From assembly GCA_946545675.1 (NCBI GenBank), contig CAMNNR010000011.1, forward strand, positions 1 through 16,902: a stretch of 16,902 bases of DNA, written 5' to 3'. Shown here piece by piece: positions 1 through 6,353 of this stretch. Within the stretch, counting starts at the first letter, position 1; each line of letters opens with the position of its first letter. The notes under the pieces were generated by a model that was not told where the DNA came from, made no database searches, and was given only the letters and a program-made list of their open reading frames with translations. This DNA comes from an uncultured Thermoplasmata archaeon (lineage in GTDB: Archaea; Thermoplasmatota; Thermoplasmata; Methanomassiliicoccales; Methanomethylophilaceae). A program made the translations under genes and the position numbers.

Positions 1-1111
1 CTGCGCCATTCTCGTTCACGCACACGATCGTGTAGGTCACGAGCCAGTAGCTCTCCTTGCCCAGGGTCCAGGAGAATTCTGCCCTGTAGCTGTGGCCCGT
101 GGCGGGGATAACTTCCTTGGTCAGGTTCTCATACTTCTTCCCTTCCCATTCCGCCGTGTAGGTAATCGATCCTTCTTCGGTACAAGACGGCTCCTCGCGG
201 ACAGCTGTGACCTTCAGGGTCACCTGGGTCTCATGTCCCGGAGTCGTACACTCCAGGGTGGCGGGCACGGTGAGGTTATCGGGATCCGTCTTGTCCAGAT
301 GAGCCCAGTCAATGTCTCCGACACTGAATACATGAACGTGCTGCTCCACGTCATTGATTCTGACGTCGGAACCGGTAGCGGTCTCATCCATCCTGATGGT
401 GGTCTCGCCGAGTTTGGCAGTGGTCTGGTCGTCGTTGGTGCTCACGGATACGTTGTCTGCGACAGTCAGGGTGTCTACGTTTCCGTTGGCACCAATCTGC
501 ACGGCGACACTGCAGTCCTTGGCGACATTGACATTGGTGACGTTTCCGTCAGCGACGTTCAGGTTGCAGTCGTTGCCCATGGAGACATTGGTGACGTTTC
601 CGTCAGCGACGGTGAGGCTCGTACCTGCGGACAGGGTCAGGTTCTCAACCTTGGTATCCGCTCCTTGGACAGTGACGTCCGCCGTACCTTCGGCCGAGAC
701 ATTGCTGAAGCTCCCCGTTCCTTCGCTAGTGAGAATGGTGTCGGTCTTCGCGTTCACGCTGGACATCTGCGTGTTGTTCGCCACGATGCGGGGCGGTTCC
801 CCGTCCGTCTTCTCAACCGTGGTGGTTCCTTCGATCTCGCACCCGTCCAGGGTAATCGAATGGCTTCCTCCTCCACGGATTATGAGCTCTTTGACGATTT
901 TCAGGTTCTTCAGAATCACGTTGCCATTGCCTACGGCGGCGGATATGATCACCGTGTCATAGGTGGCGTCTTCATAGGTTCCCTCCGTTTCGATGTTGAG
1001 GATATTGGCGACGGTCTTCTCACCGCTTCCTCCCATCAAAAGGAAAGCCCCGCAGCCGGCTGCCACAACGGCAACCGCCGCAATGATTGCGACCAGTACT
1101 TTGTTGTCCAT
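1..1111 (-). CDS. Membrane-anchored surface protein, 3' end outside window (partial)
   Basis: The frame is open from ATG at 1111 to the window edge (370 codons seen), so the C-terminus is missing. Residues 4-26 form a hydrophobic N-terminal segment, a signal anchor or uncleaved signal peptide. Residues 35-225 are rich in short Val/Asn/Thr strands, with VADGNVTNV at 168-176 and again at 186-194, suggesting a beta-solenoid-like fold. Residues 285-345 resemble the Cys/Gly-rich repeats ending in PATGH-Y that occur in many gut microbial surface proteins; PATGHSY is at 336-342. No enzyme motif is visible. There is no clear Shine-Dalgarno sequence; a TATA-like CTTAAAAA (plus strand, 1143-1150) lies about 36 bp upstream, so the leader would be very short. 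Most likely an extracytoplasmic adhesin-like protein. The function is unknown; the coding call is firm. Confidence 0.82.
   Translation of the reverse strand, partial: MDNKVLVAIIAAVAVVAAGCGAFLLMGGSGEKTVANILNIETEGTYEDATYDTVIISAAVGNGNVILKNLKIVKELIIRGGGSHSITLDGCEIEGTTTVEKTDGEPPRIVANNTQMSSVNAKTDTILTSEGTGSFSNVSAEGTADVTVQGADTKVENLTLSAGTSLTVADGNVTNVSMGNDCNLNVADGNVTNVNVAKDCSVAVQIGANGNVDTLTVADNVSVSTNDDQTTAKLGETTIRMDETATGSDVRINDVEQHVHVFSVGDIDWAHLDKTDPDNLTVPATLECTTPGHETQVTLKVTAVREEPSCTEEGSITYTAEWEGKKYENLTKEVIPATGHSYRAEFSWTLGKESYWLVTYTIVCVNENGA
530..611. repeat. 28-nt perfect direct repeat inside the surface-protein gene
   Basis: Bases 530-557 and 584-611 are identical and 54 nt (18 codons) apart. They encode the repeated peptide around VADGNVTNV. 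The spacing keeps the frame, so copy number could change by slippage or recombination without breaking the gene. Confidence 0.85.
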
Positions 1112-1142
1112 GTTATCAATGGTTTACGAAACTACGGGCACG

Positions 1143-1150
1143 CTTAAAAA
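1143..1150 (-). promoter_or_regulatory. Putative TATA box of the left surface-protein gene
   Basis: On the minus strand the sequence reads TTTTTAAG, about 36 bp before the ATG at 1111, in an AT-rich stretch (1120-1230) separating this gene from the AMP phosphorylase gene. This is a position and composition call only. Confidence 0.4.
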
Positions 1151-1237
1151 CATGCGTTAACAAAAACTGTAATCTGACTAGTTTATCTCAGTATTTTTTA
1201 TCAAAATCGTACTAAACAGTCATATGTATTGAATATC

Positions 1238-1282
1238 CCGGAATGGTTTCGGTGACCGCAACTGGCCCGGTCTCAATTCCGG
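1238..1282 (-). terminator. Possible nested hairpin at the end of the AMP phosphorylase gene
   Basis: CCGGAAT (1238-1244) can pair with ATTCCGG (1276-1282), and inside it GACCG (1254-1258) with CGGTC (1268-1272). The structure spans the stop codon at 1273-1275. There is no clean T-run directly after it, so it may be chance or a 3'-end structure rather than a true terminator. Confidence 0.25.
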
Positions 1283-2826
1283 AATCTTATCAGGTCCAGC
1301 ATCTCCTTGCTGGGGATTCTTTCGATTATCATCTGGTCTGAGGTAATCGGCTGATCATCGACCACGCCCATCGGGCGGCGGGATCTGGCGGAAGCAATGG
1401 CTCTATCGAGTTTCGAAGCGGTCTTTGCATAAATCCTGAACAGGACGTCTCCTTCGTTGATCTTGTCACCGACTTTATGCATCATCTCGATGCCTCCCTC
1501 GATATCCGAGGGGGCGCCTGCGGCCTTGGCGATGGCGACGATGCTGTGGTTGTCGATGAAACCGACGTAACCGTTCCTTTTGGCGTGCACGTCCTTGGTA
1601 AACAGTCCGACGGGTATATCCTCGGACCTGAGGTCAGGATCACCATTCTGGGTCTTTACGATTTGCAGGAATTTTTGGTGTGCTTTGCCGGACCTGAGAA
1701 TCTCCAGGGCGCGGGCCTTCCCATCCTTTTCGCCGGCCATCTCAAGCAGTATCCCCGCCATGGAGCATGCCTTGTCCACGATGTCGGGGTCGCAGTCCTT
1801 CCCTTCCAGGACCTCTATGCACTCCCTTGCCTCGAGGAGGGGACCGATGGCCCTGCCGAGGGGCTGGTCCGCCCTGGTGACGGCACATTCTATGTGGATT
1901 CCCAGCAGAGTTCCCAGGTTCCTGATGGCTTCGGCATAACTCCTTGCTGACTCTATGTCTGGAGTCTTGGTCGTCTTTCCCAATGGGATGTCGACCAGCA
2001 GGTGGGTGGTTCCGATGGCGACCTTCTTGCTCATGATGGAAGCCATCATCATAGGGCGGGGATCGATGCCCATGGGTCTCTCCGCCTTGATGATCAGACT
2101 CCCGACGGGAGCATAGTCCTCGTTTCCGCAGGCGAATACCCCTCCAGCTTCCCTGACAGCGGAAACCAGGGCATCCGTATCCATCTCCACATCGCAGAAA
2201 GTGTCGACGAAATCAGATGTCCCGCAGGCGCTGCTTATCGCTCTTGAGGACATCTTGGGGATGATGAGGCCTTCCGAGGCTACGATAGAAACGACCACCG
2301 GGGTGATCTTGTTCCCGGGAACACCGCCAAGGCTGTGGAAGTCGAAGACAGGTTTCACTCCCAGGTCCACCGTCTTCCCCGTGGCGGCCATGGCCCTTGT
2401 CAGGAATGCCACCTCAGCGATGTTGGCGTTATTCACGTTGAACGCAGATATGAATGCGAGTATCTCCTTTTCCGAGAGGTTCTCAGCCATGATGTCGCCG
2501 ACGACGGACTCGATTTCCGCCCTGCCGAGGGTACCTCCGTTGATCTTCTTCCGGATCGACAGGATGGACTCGGGAAGCGGAGAATAGACGACTTCCACTT
2601 CATCACCGGCCTTCACGCCGCAGCGGTCGAGAAGAGTCTGGGACATCACCACGAGTCCCCTTGTAGCGTCATAGTCCGTGATGACCACAGCTGACACGAC
2701 AGAACCGCTGCCGGTGATTCTCACGCGGTCGGTATGGTCCACACCCATCTTCAGGCAGTCGTCGACGTTCAGTACCACGATAGGTTCGGAGGTCTTTATG
2801 TCCGAGAGTCTGGCGGTGAGTTTCAT
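1273..2826 (-). CDS. deoA: AMP phosphorylase (archaeal thymidine phosphorylase family)
   Basis: 517 residues, close to the roughly 500 usual for archaeal AMP phosphorylases. An N-terminal domain (residues 1-85) not found in bacterial thymidine phosphorylase precedes the conserved nucleoside phosphorylase core. Visible core motifs are HSLGGVPGNK (164-173) and KMSSRAISSACGTSDF (191-206), which correspond to the phosphate- and nucleotide-binding segments. Known family members convert AMP (also CMP or UMP) plus phosphate to ribose-1,5-bisphosphate plus base in the cytosol. That product feeds ribose-1,5-bisphosphate isomerase and type III RubisCO; neither gene is in this window. The gene is apparently transcribed alone, since hairpins separate it from the upstream methyltransferase gene. 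The start at 2826 fits the family N-terminus, but no strong Shine-Dalgarno sequence is seen. The stop is TGA. Confidence 0.92.
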   Translation of the reverse strand: MKLTARLSDIKTSEPIVVLNVDDCLKMGVDHTDRVRITGSGSVVSAVVITDYDATRGLVVMSQTLLDRCGVKAGDEVEVVYSPLPESILSIRKKINGGTLGRAEIESVVGDIMAENLSEKEILAFISAFNVNNANIAEVAFLTRAMAATGKTVDLGVKPVFDFHSLGGVPGNKITPVVVSIVASEGLIIPKMSSRAISSACGTSDFVDTFCDVEMDTDALVSAVREAGGVFACGNEDYAPVGSLIIKAERPMGIDPRPMMMASIMSKKVAIGTTHLLVDIPLGKTTKTPDIESARSYAEAIRNLGTLLGIHIECAVTRADQPLGRAIGPLLEARECIEVLEGKDCDPDIVDKACSMAGILLEMAGEKDGKARALEILRSGKAHQKFLQIVKTQNGDPDLRSEDIPVGLFTKDVHAKRNGYVGFIDNHSIVAIAKAAGAPSDIEGGIEMMHKVGDKINEGDVLFRIYAKTASKLDRAIASARSRRPMGVVDDQPITSDQMIIERIPSKEMLDLIRFRN

Positions 2827-2882
2827 CGTCTCGTGATGTGCAGGCTGAATAATGAATGTTTCCCGTCAGGGATTCAATGATG

Positions 2883-2911
2883 AAAAACCGCCCCGGGGTT
2901 CTCCCCCGGGG
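2883..2911 (-). terminator. Hairpin plus T-run, intrinsic-type terminator of the methyl-transfer operon
   Basis: CCCCGGGG (2891-2898) and CCCCGGGG (2904-2911) flank a 5-nt loop. Read on the minus strand, the stem is followed by CGG and then five T (2887-2883), the form of an intrinsic terminator. It lies between the methyltransferase stop and the AMP phosphorylase start. Confidence 0.65.
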
Positions 2912-2946
2912 TTAAGCTGTTTCTTGGAGTATTCGCAAGCAAAGGT

Positions 2947-2966
2947 GGGGAGGTGCGGACCTCCCC
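2947..2966 (-). terminator. GC-rich hairpin just after the methyltransferase stop
   Basis: GGGGAGGT (2947-2954), loop GCGG, ACCTCCCC (2959-2966): a perfect 8-bp stem beginning 11 nt after the TGA at 2977-2979. It is not followed by a T-run. It may protect the mRNA 3' end or act together with the second hairpin at 2891-2911. Confidence 0.55.
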
Positions 2967-2976
2967 TGGGTTTTAC

Positions 2977-4005
2977 TCATCCCTTGATTGCCTTGACAAG
3001 GGCCCTGATGTTGTCGTCAGGGGTTCCGATGGGCACACCGCATCCGGCGGAGATGACGTTGAATCCCGCTTCGGCACTTGCCTTGGCGGCGGCCGCCACG
3101 TCCTCGGGCTTTCCCTTGAAGAGAGGGAAGGCGCATCCGACGTTTCCGACCATGCATCCCCTGTGGTTTGCGATCTCTATCGCCTTCTTCGGGGGGACCT
3201 TCTCCTCGACGGAGATTCCGTCAACACCGGTATCCAGCATGTACGGGATGATGGGTGCGGAGTCTCCGCAGATGTGAAGGATGGTGTGTCCCTTCAGACT
3301 GCCGAGACAGCTCTTCACGAACTGTCCGGACTGCACGGGGAAGTCGGAGGGTGCCAGGATATCCGTGGAAGCCGAAGGCTCCGACATCTGCACCATGTCC
3401 GCTCCGTTGTCGAGCATCGCCTGACCGAAGGCCTTACAGTAGGGTGCGATGGCACCTACCCACTTCTGGGCCCTCTCGGGTTCCGTCCAAACCGAATACA
3501 CGAGGTTCTCGGTGTTGAGCAGGTGTCCGGTAAGGGTGAACGGTCCGGTGTTACCTCCGATGACGACGTAATCCTCACCGTGGGTCTTCTGCATGATCGC
3601 CATCGCGTCGATGGCGGTCTTGACCCTGCCGGTCTTGAGGAATTCATCGATGTCCGGAAGGTCGTCCGGCTCGTCGTAGATCTTCTTCATCGGGTTGTAG
3701 GTGAAGGGGTGTCCCTTCAGCATGGGTGATGAAGTGGGGGTTCCCAGGTCGATGGGGCAGCCGAGTGCCTCCGCCTCTTCGGTGAGGCAGAATCCTGCCC
3801 TGACCGACTCCAGACCGAAGTAGTCAGCCTGTGCGCATGCCAGGGTAGCCATCTTCTGGGGGTCGGCATGTGCCTCGGGCCAGGTAGCTCCGCAGGCCTT
3901 CATCATTCCGATGGTGTCGCAAGTCGTGAAGACCGCCACAGGGGGGCGGTCCAGGGGTTCCTGCTTGAGTGCCGCAAGTACTCTGTCTCTGCATGACATT
4001 GCCAT
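2977..4005 (-). CDS. Methylcobamide:coenzyme M methyltransferase (MtsA/MtbA/MtaA family)
   Basis: A protein of the uroporphyrinogen-decarboxylase-like superfamily, full length at 342 residues from ATG 4005; GTG at 4014 would add three. The zinc site of the family is present: H247-x-C249 in LHICGD and C325 in SAGCG (numbered from the GTG). In the family, this zinc binds coenzyme M thiolate, which attacks the methyl-Co(III) of the partner corrinoid protein to give methyl-CoM. ATG 4005 is preferred because AGGTG lies 8 nt ahead of it; the gene then starts just after the corrinoid-protein stop (TGA, 4011-4013). Sequence alone does not separate MtaA (methanol), MtbA (methylamines) and MtsA (methyl sulfides). 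The tight pairing with one corrinoid protein and the absence of a substrate methyltransferase favour an MtsA-like role, which is inference. Confidence 0.88.
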   Translation of the reverse strand: MAMSCRDRVLAALKQEPLDRPPVAVFTTCDTIGMMKACGATWPEAHADPQKMATLACAQADYFGLESVRAGFCLTEEAEALGCPIDLGTPTSSPMLKGHPFTYNPMKKIYDEPDDLPDIDEFLKTGRVKTAIDAMAIMQKTHGEDYVVIGGNTGPFTLTGHLLNTENLVYSVWTEPERAQKWVGAIAPYCKAFGQAMLDNGADMVQMSEPSASTDILAPSDFPVQSGQFVKSCLGSLKGHTILHICGDSAPIIPYMLDTGVDGISVEEKVPPKKAIEIANHRGCMVGNVGCAFPLFKGKPEDVAAAAKASAEAGFNVISAGCGVPIGTPDDNIRALVKAIKG

Positions 4006-4010
4006 TTCAA

Positions 4011-4649
4011 TCACACCTTCGAATTGATGAACTTCACAGCCTGCTGTGCGTTCTCGTCTCTGTGGTCAGCTCCGATCTCCTCTGCGAATGCATCGGTCGT
4101 CGGAGGTCCTCCGATGGTAACCACGACCTTGTCGCGGTAACCGCTTTCTCCAATCAATTTCAACGTCTTCGCCATGTTGTCCATGGTAGGCGTCATCAAA
4201 GTACTGAGGCACACTACCTCTGCCCTGTCCGCCAGCATCGTCTGTGTGATGGTGGCGGGCGGTACGTCCTTTCCTGCGTCGTTCACGAGGAAACCAGCTG
4301 CTGTGAGCATGGTCTTCACGATATTCTTTCCGATATCGTGGACGTCACCCTGTACGACAGCGGTGATCGCCTTTTTCGCAGTCACGTTCTCGTCCTTGGG
4401 GATGGCAGGTATGAGGACATCCAGTCCCTCATACATACTGTGAGCGGCAACCAGTACCTGCGGGAGGTACATCTTGCGCTCTGCGTAGTTGTCTCCTATG
4501 ACTCCCATTCCGACGACCAAACCTTCGTTGATCGCCTTGACGGGATCCATTCCCTCAGCGAGCGCTGTCTCTGCTGCCTTCTTGGCCCTCGGGGGGTCAC
4601 AGGCAACAACAGCGTCAGCTAGTTCCTTCAGAATAGAACTCTCATCCAT
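4011..4649 (-). CDS. Methyltransferase corrinoid protein (MtsB/MtbC/MttC type)
   Basis: 212 residues: an N-terminal four-helix cap domain (about 1-88) and a Rossmann-like B12-binding domain (about 93-212). The DVHDIG motif is at 102-107, with His104 as the expected lower axial cobalt ligand. The later LSTLMTPTM (148-156) and IGGPPTT (179-185) segments match the base-accepting pocket of the family. The C-terminal GAD is followed by HRD rather than the usual GY, a small departure. The protein would carry the methyl group from substrate to the zinc methyltransferase encoded next. A strong AGGAGG lies 8 nt ahead of the ATG. The leader is about 70 nt if transcription starts about 26 bp after the TATA box at 4745-4753. 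Stop TGA. The exact substrate class is undecided. Confidence 0.9.
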   Translation of the reverse strand: MDESSILKELADAVVACDPPRAKKAAETALAEGMDPVKAINEGLVVGMGVIGDNYAERKMYLPQVLVAAHSMYEGLDVLIPAIPKDENVTAKKAITAVVQGDVHDIGKNIVKTMLTAAGFLVNDAGKDVPPATITQTMLADRAEVVCLSTLMTPTMDNMAKTLKLIGESGYRDKVVVTIGGPPTTDAFAEEIGADHRDENAQQAVKFINSKV

Positions 4650-4713
4650 TTTCTTTTCCTCCTAAAGTGTTTTGGATGCGGTTGTTGGGCCAGGTTTGTC
4701 CCAGCGAATCGGT

Positions 4714-4726
4714 CCTTGTTCTGCCA
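4714..4726 (-). promoter_or_regulatory. 13-nt leader element shared, inverted, with the MFS gene leader
   Basis: The minus strand reads TGGCAGAACAAGG near the expected transcription start of the corrinoid-protein mRNA. The identical 13-mer is at 6131-6143 but on the opposite strand, so the two sense RNAs are complementary here. Function unknown. Confidence 0.5.
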
Positions 4727-4744
4727 ATGAATAAATAGTGGTTA

Positions 4745-4753
4745 GAATATAAA
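4745..4753 (-). promoter_or_regulatory. TATA box of the corrinoid protein gene
   Basis: TTTATATTC on the minus strand, about 100 bp before the ATG at 4649. It implies an own promoter for the corrinoid protein and methyltransferase pair, separate from the MFS promoter, with a leader of about 70-75 nt. Confidence 0.6.
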
Positions 4754-4762
4754 TGAGGTTTT

Positions 4763-4776
4763 GCGAACATGTACGG
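4763..4776 (-). promoter_or_regulatory. Candidate operator, copy 1 (corrinoid protein promoter)
   Basis: The plus strand reads GCGAACATGTACGG, matching the palindrome GCGAACATGTTCGC at 12 of 14 positions. Its centre lies about 20 bp upstream of the TATA box. Two other copies precede the MFS gene and the corrinoid adenosyltransferase gene in the same position. Confidence 0.6.
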
Positions 4777-4807
4777 GGATTGGCCGTATTTAACGGCCGT
4801 TTCCCCG
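4774..4807 (-). terminator. Hairpin after the MFS transporter gene
   Basis: Outer stem CGGGGA (4774-4779) with TCCCCG (4802-4807), inner stem GGCCGT (4782-4787) with ACGGCC (4793-4798), and a small internal loop. It begins about 10 nt past the MFS stop and is not followed by a T-run. It could partly end MFS transcripts while the corrinoid promoter restarts transcription. Its far edge overlaps the candidate operator at 4763-4776. Confidence 0.45.
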
Positions 4808-4816
4808 CTTTTCAAA

Positions 4817-6118
4817 TCAGTTTCTCTCCTTCTCGACAGAGAGGAAGGCGCACACGCATGCGATTACCATCAGGACCAGGGCCATGAGCCATACGGTCTG
4901 GTACTGTGCGAGGGTCTTGTCGGTGACAATGAATCCCGCGATGGTGATAAGGATCGCACCTCCCGCGAAGGGGAACAGGTTGAGTGCTGCAGTAGAGGTA
5001 CCGGCCATTGCGATGGGGTAGAGCTCCTTGATCTGTGCGTAGGACACGACGAAGAATCCTCCGAAGAATCCGAACAGGAAGTTGATCGCTGCCTGGATTG
5101 CGAAGTTGTTCATCGATTCCATACCTGCGGTTGCCCAGATGATCGCCCAGATCACGGTGTATACCAGAGTACCTATTATGACGACCTTCTTCCTGGAGTT
5201 GAGAACCCTGTCGGAAAGCCTTCCGGCGAGGGGACATCCGACGACCATTCCGATTCCGATCATGGTCAGGAGTAGTCCCGCATCGTCCTTGCTGAATCCG
5301 CAGACACCCTGGTAGTAGGATCCCGCCTGGGATGCCTGCCAGAGCATGATGGTTCCGTAAAGGGCGAAGAACCAGATGGCGAGAGGCCAGAACTTCCTTC
5401 CACTGGTGAAGGTCATCTTGAGGGCCTCGACGGTTCCGATCTTGTCGGTGTTCTTCTCGAGGATGGGTTCGCCGGTCTCTTCGGAGACGATCTCCTCGAT
5501 GGAGGGGAAGTCCTTCTCCGCGGGGAAGTTGCGAACGATAAGGAAACAAAGTCCCGCTATGGCTGCAGTGATCACAGCGAGGACGATGTAAGTCATCTCG
5601 ATTCCGAGTGCATCCATCATGATGACCATGGGGGTAGCGGCGGCGATTCCTCCGACGTTACCGACCAGGAGCAGGATACCGCTCATGGATGCGAACTCGT
5701 TCTTACGGAACCAGACAGCCAGCACCTTCATGATTGGGATGTAGACGACGGCAGCTCCGATACCAATCAGGAACTTACCGGCGATCATCAGGTCGAAGTT
5801 GTTGATGTTCGCTGATACCGCACTAAGAATGGATCCGACGGCGATGAGTGCTATGAAAGCGGACGCCGCGGTCCTGGGCCCCAGCTTATCCGTGAGGATT
5901 CCGCTGGGAATCTGCATTAACGTGTATGCGTACAGGTACGCGGACGCCAGCAGTGCGACGGATGCCGATCCGACACCGAACGCCTCCTGCAGGGTGGTGG
6001 AGATTGCTCCTCCCGTGGTCCTGTGGAAATACACAAAGAAGTATGCTATCGCAAGTACGCCGAATATGGCCCACCTGTATCCCAGCATCTTCTTCTTCGA
6101 TTCTTCATTGATGGTCAT
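4817..6118 (-). CDS. MFS transporter, substrate unknown
   Basis: 433 residues with about twelve hydrophobic segments in two halves, split by a charged cytoplasmic loop (about 195-247). The MFS motif A is present in the first half (GILTDKLGPR, 73-82) and again, degenerate, in the second half (GRLSDRVLNSRKK). YFHRT near residue 30 resembles first-helix motifs of anion/organic-acid type MFS porters. AGGAGAGG lies about 6 nt before the ATG at 6118. It is encoded upstream of the corrinoid protein and methyltransferase on the same strand and shares a promoter-proximal palindrome with them. A role in importing a methylated substrate, or exporting its demethylated product, is therefore likely but inferred. 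Stop TGA. Confidence 0.88.
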   Translation of the reverse strand: MTINEESKKKMLGYRWAIFGVLAIAYFFVYFHRTTGGAISTTLQEAFGVGSASVALLASAYLYAYTLMQIPSGILTDKLGPRTAASAFIALIAVGSILSAVSANINNFDLMIAGKFLIGIGAAVVYIPIMKVLAVWFRKNEFASMSGILLLVGNVGGIAAATPMVIMMDALGIEMTYIVLAVITAAIAGLCFLIVRNFPAEKDFPSIEEIVSEETGEPILEKNTDKIGTVEALKMTFTSGRKFWPLAIWFFALYGTIMLWQASQAGSYYQGVCGFSKDDAGLLLTMIGIGMVVGCPLAGRLSDRVLNSRKKVVIIGTLVYTVIWAIIWATAGMESMNNFAIQAAINFLFGFFGGFFVVSYAQIKELYPIAMAGTSTAALNLFPFAGGAILITIAGFIVTDKTLAQYQTVWLMALVLMVIACVCAFLSVEKERN

Positions 6119-6130
6119 TCAAACCTCTCC

Positions 6131-6143
6131 TGGCAGAACAAGG
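6131..6143 (-). promoter_or_regulatory. 13-nt leader element shared, inverted, with the corrinoid gene leader
   Basis: The MFS mRNA reads CCTTGTTCTGCCA here, ending next to its Shine-Dalgarno sequence. It is the exact complement of the element in the corrinoid-protein leader (4714-4726), so an RNA-RNA interaction or a protein site used in either orientation is possible. Confidence 0.5.
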
Positions 6144-6176
6144 TCGATCAACCAATTGTTCAATCTCCGTTAACCA

Positions 6177-6186
6177 CTATATAAAG
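6177..6186 (-). promoter_or_regulatory. TATA box of the MFS transporter gene
   Basis: CTTTATATAG on the minus strand. A start site about 26 bp downstream gives a leader of roughly 35-40 nt before the ATG at 6118. The overlapping word TAACCACTAT (6171-6180) also occurs, inverted, beside the corrinoid-gene TATA box (4735-4744). Confidence 0.6.
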
Positions 6187-6190
6187 AATT

Positions 6191-6204
6191 GCGAACATAG
6201 TCTT
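6191..6204 (-). promoter_or_regulatory. Candidate operator, copy 2 (MFS promoter)
   Basis: The plus strand reads GCGAACATAGTCTT: one perfect half-site (GCGAACAT) of the GCGAACATGTTCGC palindrome and a degenerate second half. It is centred about 16 bp upstream of the TATA box. Confidence 0.5.
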
Positions 6205-6217
6205 TTATTGACTATGT
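6195..6217. promoter_or_regulatory. 8-bp inverted repeat upstream of the MFS promoter
   Basis: ACATAGTC (6195-6202), 7-nt spacer, GACTATGT (6210-6217), a perfect dyad overlapping operator copy 2. It is not seen at the other two promoters, so it may be specific to the transporter gene. Confidence 0.5.
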
Positions 6218-6325
6218 CAAGATTTATATTGCTGATTCAATGAAGAATATTTTCTATCACAAAATATTACAATCATTTATAAATATTTATATAATAAAAA
6301 GAAATGGAGAAATATATTATCCAAC
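6218..6325. other. AT-rich divergent intergenic region
   Basis: This stretch between the MFS and adenosyltransferase promoters is strongly AT-rich with many TATA-like words. No credible gene, RNA or repeat is seen in it. It probably serves as upstream promoter or chromatin-accessible DNA. Confidence 0.5.
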
Positions 6326-6339
6326 CAGAACATGTTCGC
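6326..6339 (+). promoter_or_regulatory. Candidate operator, copy 3 (corrinoid adenosyltransferase promoter)
   Basis: It reads CAGAACATGTTCGC, 12 of 14 matches to GCGAACATGTTCGC, with a perfect 10-bp palindromic core GAACATGTTC (6328-6337). It is centred about 18 bp upstream of the TATA-like box at 6348-6353. Confidence 0.6.
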
Positions 6340-6347
6340 GCGTATTA

Positions 6348-6353
6348 TTTAAA
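6348..6353 (+). promoter_or_regulatory. TATA box of the adenosyltransferase gene
   Basis: TTTAAA is centred about 26 bp before the ATG at 6376. That spacing puts the transcription start at the start codon, so the mRNA is probably leaderless, which fits the lack of a Shine-Dalgarno sequence. Confidence 0.55.

Noticed and set aside
1049..1055. Lipobox (AAGC) making the left protein a lipoprotein
   Set aside because: The Cys20 sits inside a longer hydrophobic stretch, and bacterial-type lipoprotein processing is not established for this kind of archaeon; a plain membrane anchor is simpler.
92..1147. Long plus-strand open frame opposite the left surface-protein gene
   Set aside because: The minus-strand frame has a membrane anchor, repeats and recognisable surface-protein modules; the plus-strand frame is its shadow and begins without ribosome binding or promoter signals.
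2977..4649. In-frame TAG (pyrrolysine codon) in the methyl-transfer genes
   Set aside because: Both frames run uninterrupted to TGA at the normal family lengths; the proteins are not pyrrolysine-containing methyltransferases.
4650..4740. Cobalamin riboswitch in the leader of the corrinoid-protein gene
   Set aside because: The leader is only about 70 nt and I see no B12-box-like conserved core or the required multi-helix fold.
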